From contig DUBZ01000135.1 of the NCBI GenBank assembly GCA_012960035.1, positions 1-64,000 on the forward strand: a stretch of DNA of 64,000 nt, in the 5' to 3' direction. Below, piece by piece: positions 47,314 to 56,158 of this stretch. The stretch's first letter is position 1; the number at the start of each line of letters is the position of its first letter. Made by a program: the position numbers and the translations under genes. The stretch is from Myxococcales bacterium. GTDB lineage: Bacteria > Myxococcota_A > UBA9160 > UBA4427. Under the pieces are notes generated by a model that was not told where the DNA came from, searched no databases, and was given only the letters and a program-made list of their open reading frames with translations.

Positions 47314-48372
47314 CTAGCTGAGGAGCGCTTCGAAGCGCGCTTTGTCCGTCGCCTTCATGTAGGCATCCTGCCCGGAGATCATGCCTTGTTGCGCGCGCTC
47401 GAAGAGGACGTCGTCCATCGCCTGCATGCCTTCTTTCTTGCCCGCTTGCATGATCGAGTAGAGCATTTGCGTGTTGCCCTCGCGGATCACGTTCGGGAGC
47501 CCCTGCGTTCTGAGCAAGATTTCATTGCAGGCAACACGGCCCTTGCCGCCGAGAGTCGGCAACAACAGCTGCGAAACGATGCCGGCCAGCGACTCTGAAA
47601 GACTCATTCGCACCATGTTCTGCTCTTCAGCGGGAAAGGCATCAATGATGCGGTCGATCGTCTTCGCGGCGTTGTTGGTGTGTAAGGTGCCGAATACCAA
47701 CATGCCCATTTCGGCCGCCGTAATGGCGAGTGCGATCGTCTCCATCTCGCGCATTTCGCCCACGAGAATCACGTCGGCGTCCTGACGAATTGCGGAGCGA
47801 AGCGCAGGCCCGAACCCTTGGGTGTGGAGCCCGACCTCGCGATGAGAAAACACGCATTTGCGATTCTGATGCACGAACTCGACGGGGTCTTCAATCGTAA
47901 CGATGTGCTTCGACGTCGTGTGGTTAATTTTATCGATGATGGCCGCCAGCGTGGTCGACTTCCCCGAGCCGGTGGGGCCGGTGACGAGCACGAGGCCACT
48001 TTCGAGGTCGGCCAAATCTTCGATCGCCTTGCTGAGCTTCAGCTTCTCGATCGAAATAATTTCTTCTGGAATGATGCGAAACACAGCACCCGCGCCGTTT
48101 TGTTGCACGAAATAGTTCGCACGATAACGCGCGACGCCTTGAAGGCCGTACGCAAAGTCGACGTCCTGGGCTTCGGAGTATTCTTCCCAGTGCTTCGGGC
48201 TCGCGATCTCTTGCAGCAATTCGCGGAGGTGGGCGTCGGTCAGGACTTCCCTCCCTTCGATCTCCCTGATCTTTCCCTTTGCGCGAACACGCGGCACGAG
48301 GCCCGCAGCGAGGTGAAGGTCGGATGCGTCGTTGTCTTTCAAGTAGATAAGCAATTCGTCGAGCTGCGCCAT
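47314..48372 (-). CDS. pilT: Type IV pilus retraction ATPase PilT (352 aa)
   Basis: Hexameric motor ATPase that depolymerises type IV pili and drives twitching or gliding. Domain order is normal: an N-terminal PAS-like region (DASDLHLAAGLVPRVRAKG) and a RecA-like ATPase with Walker A GPTGSGKST (132-140), the Asp box TIEDPVEFVH, Walker B VILVGEMRE and the His box TLHTNNAAKTIDRI. The AIRQDAD block fits PilT. ATG at 48372 has GGGAG five bases upstream. It follows a second, PilT-like ATPase gene after 42 bases, so both are likely in one operon; no pilin or assembly genes are near. Confidence 0.93.
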   Translation of the reverse strand: MAQLDELLIYLKDNDASDLHLAAGLVPRVRAKGKIREIEGREVLTDAHLRELLQEIASPKHWEEYSEAQDVDFAYGLQGVARYRANYFVQQNGAGAVFRIIPEEIISIEKLKLSKAIEDLADLESGLVLVTGPTGSGKSTTLAAIIDKINHTTSKHIVTIEDPVEFVHQNRKCVFSHREVGLHTQGFGPALRSAIRQDADVILVGEMREMETIALAITAAEMGMLVFGTLHTNNAAKTIDRIIDAFPAEEQNMVRMSLSESLAGIVSQLLLPTLGGKGRVACNEILLRTQGLPNVIREGNTQMLYSIMQAGKKEGMQAMDDVLFERAQQGMISGQDAYMKATDKARFEALLS

Positions 48373-48414
48373 GTTGCTCCCGTACTGAACGAGTTCGAAA
48401 CCCGGCCCGGTAAA

Positions 48415-50001
48415 TCAGGCGGTGATGAGCTTCTTGTCTTCAGCGATCCGAAGTGCCTCGTCGCGAGTGATCTGACCCGCGCGAACCATCTCGTTTAGCG
48501 ACTGTTCAAGCAGACACATGCCATGGGCTGCACCCGTTTGAATCGCCGAGCGAATCTGAATCGTCTTTTCGTCGCGGATTAAATTTCCAATTGCCTTGTT
48601 GATCACAAGCAATTCGAGTGCGGGAATCCGACCGCTGCCGTCTGCAGCAACCACCAACCGCTGGCTGATCACGCAACGAAGCGACTCGGAAAGCATCGTA
48701 CGCACCTGGCTCTGTTGGTTGGACGGGAACGCCCCGATCATGCGGCTAACCGTGCGAACCGCATTGGACGTATGCAACGTGGCCAGCACGAAGTGGCCCG
48801 TTTCCGCTGCGGTCATCGCAAGCGAGATTGTTTCCAAGTCGCGCAGCTCACCGATGACGATGACGTCGGGATCCTCACGCAATGCGCCACGCAATGCGCG
48901 AGCAAAGCTGTCCGTGTGTCGACCGGCGTGTCGTTGATTAACAAGACAGCGCTTCGGTGGGTGAACATATTCAATCGGATCTTCGATCGTGAGGATATGT
49001 TCGTCGCGCTCTTCGTTGATCAGGTTGACGAGTGCGGCCATTGTCGACGACTTGCCGCAACCCGCCGGGCCCGTAACGAGCACCATGCCCTGGTGATAGT
49101 TGGTGTGCTTTGCGAGCGCACTCGGCAGGCCGAGGGATTCGAGAGTTGGCGGGGCTTCGGGGATCGAACGGTAGACCGCGTCGAAGCCCCGTTGCTGTCG
49201 GTAAATGTTGCAGCGAAAACGGCCAACACCGGAGACGTCATAACAAAGATCCAGCTCACCGTACTCGCATAGCTCGGCGCGCTGTGCGGGAGTCAATGTG
49301 GCACTCACGAGCGCTTCCACTTCCTCGAGGCCCACGGTACTGCCGGTCGCATCCTGAAAGGCACCGTTGATCCGCCTGCGCACCGGCGCACCCGAGTGGA
49401 GATGAATGTCACTTGCGCCGTGCGTCACCGCGTCTCGCAGAAGAGCGTGCAGCACTTCGTTGTTTTCGGGCGTGGGCTCGACGATCGAAAGGTTGAGATG
49501 GCCCTTGCTGAGTGCGAGGTCAACCGGAGCAGCCGACGGCTGTTGCTCTGCAACTGACTTCGGAGGTTCGGCTTGCCCGGCTTGCGGCGCCGGTGCTTGC
49601 GGCGCAGGCGCCGACGGCTTCGCGGCAACCGGCTTGTCCGGTGCTTCGGCAACGGGTGCTTTCGCAGCCTGGGGCATTTCAGCGCTCCGCGCGAAGGGAC
49701 GATCGACAGTGCCCCCGGCATCCGGGGTCGCTTTGTCGACCTTGGGCTGCGGGCGCTCTGGAACCGTTCTCCCACTCGCGGCTTGCTTCGCGCGATGCTT
49801 GATCACAAGGTCGCGCTGCAGTTTTTTCAGTTTTTGAATCTGCGCGTCGTCGACGAAACCAAGGCTAACAAGAATGTCACCGATTCGGCGTTCGGGATCG
49901 CGGCCCTGTTGACCGGTCGCTTCCTGAAGCTGCTCCATCGTGATCATCTTGCATTGAATCGCGAGACGGCCCAAAAGCGGCATGGCTTGTTTTGTACTCA
50001 T
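48415..50001 (-). CDS. PilT/PilU-like ATPase with N-terminal extension (528 aa)
   Basis: Second retraction-type ATPase. Residues 1-75 resemble the N-terminal helical module of PilB/GspE-type proteins (LLGRLAIQCKMITMEQLQEA, RIGDILVSLGFVDDAQIQKL). A Pro/Ala-rich linker spans about 85-165. The core then has ASDIHLHSGAPVRRRING, Walker A GPAGCGKSS (about 311-319), TIEDPIEYVH, IVIGELRDLET and TLHTSNAVRTVSRM. The linker and N-terminal module make it longer than usual PilT (about 350) or PilU (380). The Walker A contains an unusual Cys. It precedes pilT on the same strand and may act as its partner. Confidence 0.88.
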   Translation of the reverse strand: MSTKQAMPLLGRLAIQCKMITMEQLQEATGQQGRDPERRIGDILVSLGFVDDAQIQKLKKLQRDLVIKHRAKQAASGRTVPERPQPKVDKATPDAGGTVDRPFARSAEMPQAAKAPVAEAPDKPVAAKPSAPAPQAPAPQAGQAEPPKSVAEQQPSAAPVDLALSKGHLNLSIVEPTPENNEVLHALLRDAVTHGASDIHLHSGAPVRRRINGAFQDATGSTVGLEEVEALVSATLTPAQRAELCEYGELDLCYDVSGVGRFRCNIYRQQRGFDAVYRSIPEAPPTLESLGLPSALAKHTNYHQGMVLVTGPAGCGKSSTMAALVNLINEERDEHILTIEDPIEYVHPPKRCLVNQRHAGRHTDSFARALRGALREDPDVIVIGELRDLETISLAMTAAETGHFVLATLHTSNAVRTVSRMIGAFPSNQQSQVRTMLSESLRCVISQRLVVAADGSGRIPALELLVINKAIGNLIRDEKTIQIRSAIQTGAAHGMCLLEQSLNEMVRAGQITRDEALRIAEDKKLITA

Positions 50002-50147
50002 CGCGGAAGTTATCGGCCCACCGGCGAACTGCGTTGAGTCGCTCGCGCTGGAATCGTCAATTCGCTTCTAGGGCGAAGGCTTTGGCGGGGACGCAATTGT
50101 GCGGCAAGTCCTTGTGGCCCGTGAGAGAGTGCTAGGTTCGCCCCACC

Positions 50148-50462
50148 ATGGCCCCCTCAACGAAAGATCTCGCCGGATTTCAGCGGCGCCACCTGCGCAA
50201 GCTCGCTCACTCTCGCAAGCCGATCGTTTTCGTCGGCGATGCCGGTGTTAGCGACGCGGTCGTAGCGGCCCTCGACGCTGCCCTGGCTGACCACGAACTC
50301 GTGAAAGTGAAATTGCCCGGCGCCGAAGGAAAAAAGGCCCTCGCGGCAGAGCTTGCCAAACGCAGCAGCGCAAATTTGTGTGGGCTCGTGGGCCACATGG
50401 CGATCTTATTTCGCCCTGACCCGGACGAATCGCAAATCGATCTGCCTACCCGCGAGAATTAG
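50148..50462 (+). CDS. yhbY: YhbY-type CRM-domain RNA-binding protein (104 aa)
   Basis: Small ribosome-assembly-associated RNA-binding protein with one CRS1-YhbY domain: RRHLRKLAHSRKPIVFVGDA, then HELVKVKLPG and LCGLVGHMAILFRPD. The GxxG-like loop is present in the G-V-S-D and LPGAEG segments. Length 104 is normal. It is divergent from the PilT-like ATPase operon, with 146 bases of intergenic sequence, and converges on the PilZ protein gene. Confidence 0.93.
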   Translation: MAPSTKDLAGFQRRHLRKLAHSRKPIVFVGDAGVSDAVVAALDAALADHELVKVKLPGAEGKKALAAELAKRSSANLCGLVGHMAILFRPDPDESQIDLPTREN

Positions 50463-50489
50463 GGCAATCCTGTCCAAGGTTGCGCCAGC

Positions 50490-50990
50490 TCAGCGAGAAA
50501 TCGCTTGGCGAAGCGACAGCTCGTACATTTCGTCGATCGCTTTGGCTTGGGCTTCGGTGAGTCTTACGAACCGGATTCCCATGCCAAACTCTTCTGAGGT
50601 CAACCCAGGCCCGGTGTTGAGCGACGCGACTTCACCCTGCACGTCGAGCTCTTTTCCCGACTCCTCGATGCTGAGACGCAGTTCCAAGAGCGAGTTCATT
50701 GGGAGTGGCTCGGGTGTCGCGACGAATACGCCGCCCCGGGAGAAGTTGGTCATGAGCGATTCGCGAATGTTGCCATAGGACTGAAATCCGACGCGCAGTC
50801 GTGACGGGATGCGGACTGACTCTCGCCGGTCTTCATGGGCATCGAGAACACCCGGTTGTAAGTGGCGATTCAATATTCGCTTGAGCTGCAGCCAGCGCTG
50901 ATATTCCGCGATGCTGACCTCCTGCTCACTCGAGCGGCGACGCTCGAGGCTCATGTACTCGCGAAATGTGGCGGTCATGTTCTGGGGCAT
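50490..50990 (-). CDS. PilZ-domain protein (166 aa)
   Basis: Probable c-di-GMP-binding protein. The PilZ core starts with RRESVRIPSRLRVGF, where R-E-S-V-R gives the RxxxR motif (about 56-60), and continues with NFSRGGVFVATPEPLP, an NxSxxG version of the second motif. A helical N-terminal segment (SSEQEVSIAEYQRWLQLKR) precedes it. GGAG ten bases before the ATG at 50990 supports this start. Its position near the PilT-like genes suggests regulation of motility, which is inference. Confidence 0.85.
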   Translation of the reverse strand: MPQNMTATFREYMSLERRRSSEQEVSIAEYQRWLQLKRILNRHLQPGVLDAHEDRRESVRIPSRLRVGFQSYGNIRESLMTNFSRGGVFVATPEPLPMNSLLELRLSIEESGKELDVQGEVASLNTGPGLTSEEFGMGIRFVRLTEAQAKAIDEMYELSLRQAISR

Positions 50991-51124
50991 TACGGTCTCC
51001 GTGCACGCACCTCATGGATGGCGCGGGTCACGGATTTATCGGTGGGGAACGCCCGGCAGTTGAACGAAAATCAGCCCGCGGAGATCGCGGGCTGATCGGA
51101 ATTTCACGAAATGACCGTGGTGCT

Positions 51125-51793
51125 TCAATTTCGGGCTGCGCACCCCGGGCACACGACCTGGCTTCGTGCACCTGTGGCCGAAATACCCATCATGGCGTTG
51201 TCGCCGGACCCAAGCGTGTGCTTGCACCGGCCACATTGCTGGGGCTGGTTGAGCACGATCGGCTGCCAACCTAAGACGTCGTCCTGAGGCGCCGAGGAAG
51301 GGGGCTCCGGCTGTGGCGGTCCGGAGCCATCGGCCGCTTCATCGCGCTTGAGTTCGTCTTCAATCGCGGCCGCGTCAGAACCCGTCGGACCCGCTCTGCG
51401 GCCCCGTCGTCGCTGTTTTCGCTCTTCTCGCGACGATTCGCGGGCGGTCTCCTGATGTTTGCGAATGCGTTCGCGTATCCCATCCGCTTCCTCGACGACG
51501 TCTTCGAAGAAGTCTCCGACGTCGTCCGAGACGTTCTCGACAACGGTGAAGACCTCTTCCAGAACATTTCGCACGAGGTTCGAAACTGGGAGTCGAAGGT
51601 CGTCTGCCAGCTGACGAATGTCCTCCGAAAGCTGCTCGGAGATCCGAGTGTGGAGGACGCGTTCTTTGCGGCGCCCATGGTGGCGGGGAGAGCGGTGCTG
51701 GCGAGACCCACCTCCGCCGCCGGACGAGCTACTTCGCTCTCGTCCGGATCGGGCTTCGTCGCCCGACCCGCTGTCTTTCCGATGATCGGTCAT
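51125..51793 (-). CDS. Ribbon-helix-helix/zinc-ribbon protein (222 aa)
   Basis: Unusual modular protein. Residues 1-42 are Ser/Gly/Arg rich. Residues about 44-80 look like a ribbon-helix-helix DNA-binding domain (ERVLHTRISEQLSEDIRQLA, LRLPVSNLVRNVLEE). A long acidic then basic helical section follows (VSDDVGDFFEDVVEEADGIR; REERKQRRRGRR). The C-terminus has CxxC pairs at 187/190 and 215/218 (CGRC, CPGC), a probable zinc ribbon. GGGAAGGTG precedes the ATG. It is not a standard two-component or TetR-type regulator, and no partner toxin is adjacent. I infer a DNA-associated regulator. Confidence 0.78.
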   Translation of the reverse strand: MTDHRKDSGSGDEARSGRERSSSSGGGGGSRQHRSPRHHGRRKERVLHTRISEQLSEDIRQLADDLRLPVSNLVRNVLEEVFTVVENVSDDVGDFFEDVVEEADGIRERIRKHQETARESSREERKQRRRGRRAGPTGSDAAAIEDELKRDEAADGSGPPQPEPPSSAPQDDVLGWQPIVLNQPQQCGRCKHTLGSGDNAMMGISATGARSQVVCPGCAARN

Positions 51794-51904
51794 GGTTTTT
51801 CACCTTCCCGAGCGCGTTGGGACTGGTCGTGATCCAATGTATCACATCGTGTCACACACACGGGTAAATGGGCCGATTTTTAGAAATTTCTCCGATTCTT
51901 GATT

Positions 51905-52840
51905 TCAGACGTACGTGAGCCACCCCTCGGACTCGGGCCGCTTTCCGGCGACCGCGTCAAAGAAGGCTTTTTGGAGCTTCTCAGCAACCGGCCCGCGGCG
52001 TCCAGTACCGATCGTTCGGTGATCGAGTTCTCGGACCGGCGTGACTTCGGCCGCCGTACCGGTGAGGAAGATCTCGTCGGCGATGTAGAGGTCGTCCCGG
52101 GTCAGCGGGCGTTCGACCACTTCCAGGCCTTCGGCGCGCGCCAACGTAATCATGGCTGCACGAGTGATGCCGTCGAGGATGCTGTAAAGCGGCGGGGTGC
52201 TCATGATGCCGTTGCGCACCACGAAGATATTTTCGCCAGTCGCTTCACTCACCAAGCCTTGTGGGTCGAGCATAATGGCTTCGTCATAACCGTCGAGCAG
52301 CGCTTCACGCTTGGCGAGGATTGAGTTTACGTAGTCGCCGCACGTCTTGCCGTTCGTCATCTTCGAATTGACGAAGTGTCGATTAAACGTTGAAACCTTT
52401 GCGGTGATGCCGCGCTCCATGCCTTCTTCGCCCAGATACTTTCCCCACGCCCAAGCGATCACCGACACACGAACCGCGTTGTCGCCCGGGTGAAGCCCCA
52501 TGGCGCCGTCGCCGATATAGACGAGTGGGCGGATGTAGCCTTCGGAAAGATTGTTGCACCGAAGCGACTCGAGCACCGCGTCCGTGAGCACGTCGATGTC
52601 GTACGGGATCTCCATCAAATTGATCTTGGCGGAGTCGTACAAGCGTCGTAGATGTTCGGATAGTCGAAATACAGCCGAGCGGCCGTCTTCCGTGCGATAG
52701 CAACGGATGCCCTCGAAGACGCCGAGGCCGTAGTGAAGAGTGTGGGTCAGGATGTGAATGTTGGCGTCGTCCCACTTGACGAACTCGCCGTCCATCCAGA
52801 TCGCTTCGCCAGTGGGGGCGCCTTGCGCCTTGCTAGCCAT
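51905..52840 (-). CDS. ilvE: Branched-chain amino-acid aminotransferase (311 aa)
   Basis: PLP-dependent transaminase for Leu, Ile and Val. N-terminal blocks are HTLHYGLGVFEGIRCYRT and RLSEHLRRLYDSAKI. The likely PLP lysine is K165 in NGKTCGDYVNS. Following blocks GYDEAIMLDPQGLVSEATGE and LTGTAAEVTPV are typical of class IV enzymes. Length fits IlvE (about 305). GAGGAAGCGGAA lies right upstream of ATG at 52840. It stands alone without other ilv or leu genes. Confidence 0.95.
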   Translation of the reverse strand: MASKAQGAPTGEAIWMDGEFVKWDDANIHILTHTLHYGLGVFEGIRCYRTEDGRSAVFRLSEHLRRLYDSAKINLMEIPYDIDVLTDAVLESLRCNNLSEGYIRPLVYIGDGAMGLHPGDNAVRVSVIAWAWGKYLGEEGMERGITAKVSTFNRHFVNSKMTNGKTCGDYVNSILAKREALLDGYDEAIMLDPQGLVSEATGENIFVVRNGIMSTPPLYSILDGITRAAMITLARAEGLEVVERPLTRDDLYIADEIFLTGTAAEVTPVRELDHRTIGTGRRGPVAEKLQKAFFDAVAGKRPESEGWLTYV

Positions 52841-52932
52841 TTCCGCTTCCTCTGAGTTCAGGGTTCCCGCGCTTGGCCAAACTGCCCACGCGCGACCGCA
52901 GAAGCTAACAGATTGGCGCGGCTACCGGCGCA

Positions 52933-53405
52933 TCAGTCGGCCCAGCAAACCTCTGTTTTTCCCCGTCGCAAGTTGATCAGGCGGAGCTCTCGTAGGGCTT
53001 CCATGCACTCTGGCTGAATCTGCACCGCCCGGGTGAACATCCTTTCCGCAGCTTTGACGTTGCCCGGCGCGCTGTAGAGACGACCGAGCAAGAGGTCAAC
53101 GCCGAGGGAATCTGCGCGTTCCTGAAAAGGCGGGAGATCCTCGACTCGCTCAAGAGAATGACGGGCACTGCATTCGCCCCGCCACCCACATCGGCTCGGG
53201 CTTTTTCGACGACTTCGAAGCCGTCGAGCTTGGACCGTGAAACGTCGAGGATGACGAGGTTCGGGCTGTGCTCGCTCCAAAGTTCGAAGGCCAGGTCGCC
53301 GTCGCGAGCGGCGACGAGTTCGTAGTGCCCCCCAGTCAGCGCTTTTCCGAAAATCTGCGTGAGATCGCGGTTATCGAGCGCACACAGGACTGTTCATCGG
53401 GCCAT
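52933..53405 (-). pseudogene. Broken receiver-TPR response regulator
   Basis: Two frames on the minus strand encode parts of one protein. Frame A starts at ATG 53405 as M-A-R-stop-T-V-L-C, then reads LDNRDLTQIFGKALTGGHYE, DLAFELWSEHSPN and LVILDVSRSKLDGFEVV, a receiver domain keeping its phosphoacceptor Asp, and VPVILLSES. Near 53110-53150 it shifts to frame B, which reads ERADSLGVDLLLGRLYSAPG and AAERMFTRAVQIQPECMEAL, a TPR unit, and stops at 52933. So there is a nonsense codon at position 4, a frameshift, and loss of the receiver's C-terminal third. GAGGAA lies near the ATG. I judge it a recently decayed signalling gene. Confidence 0.78.
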
Positions 53406-53546
53406 AAGCGGGTTCCTCGACGAAGCCTATCGTCCGAGTCTGTGTTTCATTGATCCCAGCCCGAACGAAGCCATCGGATTCCAGGCGGATTGGAACCCCC
53501 AACTCACTGCAGAAATTAATTTTTTGTGATCTTCGGCACGATCGGG

Positions 53547-54602
53547 CTAACGCGCAGCCAGGGAGAGCGTGGTCTCGTACGGGGCTCGACAGAGCCCGCG
53601 TTCGGTGATGATTCCACTCACGAGTCGCGCCGGCGTGATGTCGAACGCGGGGTGCCGAACGGCGACACCCGGCGGCACGAGGGTTCGGTTTCCCAAGATG
53701 GCGACCTCGTCGCGGGAGCGTTCTTCAATCGGGATCCCGTCTCCGGTCGGAGTCTGAAAGTCGAGGGTGCTGACAGGGGCAGCGACGTAAAAGGGAATGT
53801 TGTGAGCATGAGCGAGAACGGCCACGCCGTAGGTCCCGATCTTGTTCGCGACATCACCGTTCGCCGCGATGCGGTCTGCGCCAACGACAACGAGATCGAC
53901 CTCACCGGTCGCCATCATATGCCCCGCCATATTGTCCGTGATGACGGTGACCGGCACTTTATCGCGCGCAAGTTCCCACGCAGTGAGTCGCGCACCTTGG
54001 AGATACGGTCGCGTTTCATCGGCTAACACACGGATGTTTCGTCCGGCTTCCGCCGCGGCCCGCACCACACCGAGCGCGGTTCCATAGCCCGCAGTGGCGA
54101 GCCCCCCCGCGTTGCAATGCGTGAGAATGCGACCGCCTTCCGGTACAACGTCTAGCCCCACACGTCCGATGCCCCTGCAAATTTCGATGTCATCATCGTG
54201 GATCGTCTGCGCTTCGCGAACGAGTGTGCTGCGAATGACTTCTACGTTTCCGCCCTGCGCCGTCGACGTCCAGAGTGCCGCCATGCGTTCCAGTGCCCAA
54301 AACAAGTTCACCGCGGTCGGGCGCGTCTTCGCGAGGCGTTCCTTTGCGCGATCGAGGTCGGCGAGAAGCGCGCCAACCGTGCTCGCGTCGCTTGTCACTG
54401 CGGCGCGCGCGATCCCCATCGCGGCCGCGCATCCAATTGCAGGTGCGCCGCGAACCACGAGGTCTTCAATCGCAACGGCGATGTCTTCCACGCTGGTTAG
54501 CGCGAGGTAAATCTCTTGTTCGGGCAGCTGGCGTTGGTCGAGCATCATGACCGCGTCGTCAGTCCAGCGGAGCGTGTACCAGCTTGCGGTCGAATCAGAC
54601 AT
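53547..54602 (-). CDS. mtnA: Methylthioribose-1-phosphate isomerase (351 aa)
   Basis: Isomerises 5-methylthioribose-1-phosphate to methylthioribulose-1-phosphate in methionine salvage. Signature blocks are VVRGAPAIGCAAAMGIA, RPTAVNLFWALERM, ILTHCNAGGLATAGYGTALG with the conserved catalytic-region Cys, VITDNMAGHMM and VGADRIAANGDVANKIGTY. The related eIF2B-like proteins share the fold but not all these motifs. Start ATG at 54602. Other salvage genes (mtnB, mtnC, mtnP) are not visible here. It is just downstream of gatB on the same strand. Confidence 0.95.
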   Translation of the reverse strand: MSDSTASWYTLRWTDDAVMMLDQRQLPEQEIYLALTSVEDIAVAIEDLVVRGAPAIGCAAAMGIARAAVTSDASTVGALLADLDRAKERLAKTRPTAVNLFWALERMAALWTSTAQGGNVEVIRSTLVREAQTIHDDDIEICRGIGRVGLDVVPEGGRILTHCNAGGLATAGYGTALGVVRAAAEAGRNIRVLADETRPYLQGARLTAWELARDKVPVTVITDNMAGHMMATGEVDLVVVGADRIAANGDVANKIGTYGVAVLAHAHNIPFYVAAPVSTLDFQTPTGDGIPIEERSRDEVAILGNRTLVPPGVAVRHPAFDITPARLVSGIITERGLCRAPYETTLSLAAR

Positions 54603-54646
54603 GAAGACTCCGTTGCGAACTCAGCAATTCGAAACGCGAAACGCGA

Positions 54647-56158
54647 TCAGGATGCTTGCAGTTCGCTTTCGAGGATTCTCTTTACGTCGGCCGGACTCGC
54701 TTTGCCCTTGGTGGCCTTCATCACCTGGCCCATCAAGAAGTTGAGCACCTTGCCGTCACCCTCACGGTAGGCCGTGACGGAGTCGGGATTGTTGGCAAGC
54801 ACTTCCTTCGCGACGCCTTCGATCAAGCCTGTGTCTTGTACGGCTTCGAGGCTTCGCTCGGCCATGATCTGTGCGGGGTCGCCCCCTGATTCGGCGAGTA
54901 CGAGGAACACTTCGCGGCCGTTCTTCACGGTGAGGCGCCCCGTGTCCACGAGTTCAACAAGCGATGCGAGGTTCGCCGGGGTCAGCTCGGTGGCTTCAAT
55001 CTCGATGTCTTTGTCGCGAACGAACTGCAAGACGTCGCGCTGGATCCAGTTCGCGATCGACTTGGGTTGGTTGTAGACCTCGAGCGTCGCTTCGAACAGC
55101 TGTGCCAACACGAGGTTCGCGGTGAGTGTCGTCGCGTCCATGCGCGAAAGACCAAAGTCGCCCACGAAGCGATCGCGCTTCGCGTCGGGGAGCTCCGGCA
55201 AAACCGCGCGCACCGCTTCGACGTCCGCTTCAGTGATTTGCAGCGGGATCAGGTCCGGGTCATCGAAATACCGGTAGTCGTCCGCATTCTCTTTGAGGCG
55301 CATGACGCTCGTTCGGTTCGAATTTGAATCGAAAGCCATCGTCGCTTGAACGACTTCACCCCCGTCGTCGAGGACCTCTGCCTGGCGTTCGATTTCGGCG
55401 TTGATCGCAGCTTCGACGAACGCAAAAGAGTTCAGGTTTTTAATCTCGGTTCTCGTGCCGAGCTCATCACCCGGTCTGCGCAACGACACGTTCGCGTCGC
55501 AGCGAAACTGTCCCTTTTCCATGTCTGCGTCGGAGACGCCGATATAACGCAGGATCGCCCGCAGCTTGCGCAAATAGGCACTCGCCTCAGCGGCAGAGCG
55601 CAGGTCTGGCTCAGACACGATTTCGAGTAGCGGTACGCCCGAACGATTTAGATCGACGAGGGTTCCGCTGCCCGCGAGTGCAGAATCGTGAATCGACTTG
55701 CCGGCGTCTTCTTCGAGGTGTGCACGCGTGATCCCGACCCGCTTTTTGATCGGCTCAGCTTGCTTGCCCTTCTTTCCTTTCCTTCCGCCCGTCGCAACAG
55801 GAACCTCGATTTCGAGCCAGCCATCGCTCACCGTAGGCTCTTCGTACTGTGAGATCTGATAACCCTTCGGAAGATCGGGATAGAAGTAGTTCTTGCGCGA
55901 GAAGACGGAGCGTTCGTTGATCGTGCTGTTCGTCGCAAGACCAACGCGAATCGCGAGATCAATGACGGCGCGATTCAAAACGGGCAGCACACCGGGAAGC
56001 GCGAGATCGATTGGGTGCGTGTTGCAGTTGGGCTCGTCTCCGTAACGCACCGGCGCCGGGCTAAAGAGTTTCGAGTCGGTGCGAAGATGCGTATGGACTT
56101 CGAGGCCAATGACGGACTCGTAGCCCAGATACAACTCCACTTTGGGTTCGTCGCTCAC
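54647..56158 (-). CDS. gatB: Asp/Glu-tRNA amidotransferase subunit B (503 aa)
   Basis: GatB binds the misacylated tRNA and activates the acyl group with ATP in GatCAB. N-terminal blocks are [20 protein letters not shown] and [32 protein letters not shown] and [20 protein letters not shown] are typical. The C-terminal YqeY-like tail domain is present. A short Lys-rich insertion ([15 protein letters not shown]) sits near residue 140. The start is GTG at 56158, overlapping the gatA stop by four bases (GTGA); a much longer frame upstream lies within gatA. Confidence 0.96.
   Translation of the reverse strand: MSDEPKVELYLGYESVIGLEVHTHLRTDSKLFSPAPVRYGDEPNCNTHPIDLALPGVLPVLNRAVIDLAIRVGLATNSTINERSVFSRKNYFYPDLPKGYQISQYEEPTVSDGWLEIEVPVATGGRKGKKGKQAEPIKKRVGITRAHLEEDAGKSIHDSALAGSGTLVDLNRSGVPLLEIVSEPDLRSAAEASAYLRKLRAILRYIGVSDADMEKGQFRCDANVSLRRPGDELGTRTEIKNLNSFAFVEAAINAEIERQAEVLDDGGEVVQATMAFDSNSNRTSVMRLKENADDYRYFDDPDLIPLQITEADVEAVRAVLPELPDAKRDRFVGDFGLSRMDATTLTANLVLAQLFEATLEVYNQPKSIANWIQRDVLQFVRDKDIEIEATELTPANLASLVELVDTGRLTVKNGREVFLVLAESGGDPAQIMAERSLEAVQDTGLIEGVAKEVLANNPDSVTAYREGDGKVLNFLMGQVMKATKGKASPADVKRILESELQAS

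Noticed and set aside
47104-47598. Plus-strand frame overlapping the end of pilT
   Set aside because: It is mostly antisense to pilT; the first part is Arg-rich without known motif.
53406-53522. Plus-strand frame ending in NPQLTAEINFL with a beta-barrel-like terminal strand
   Set aside because: Only about 45 codons without a start or upstream continuation in one frame; too short to call a gene or remnant.
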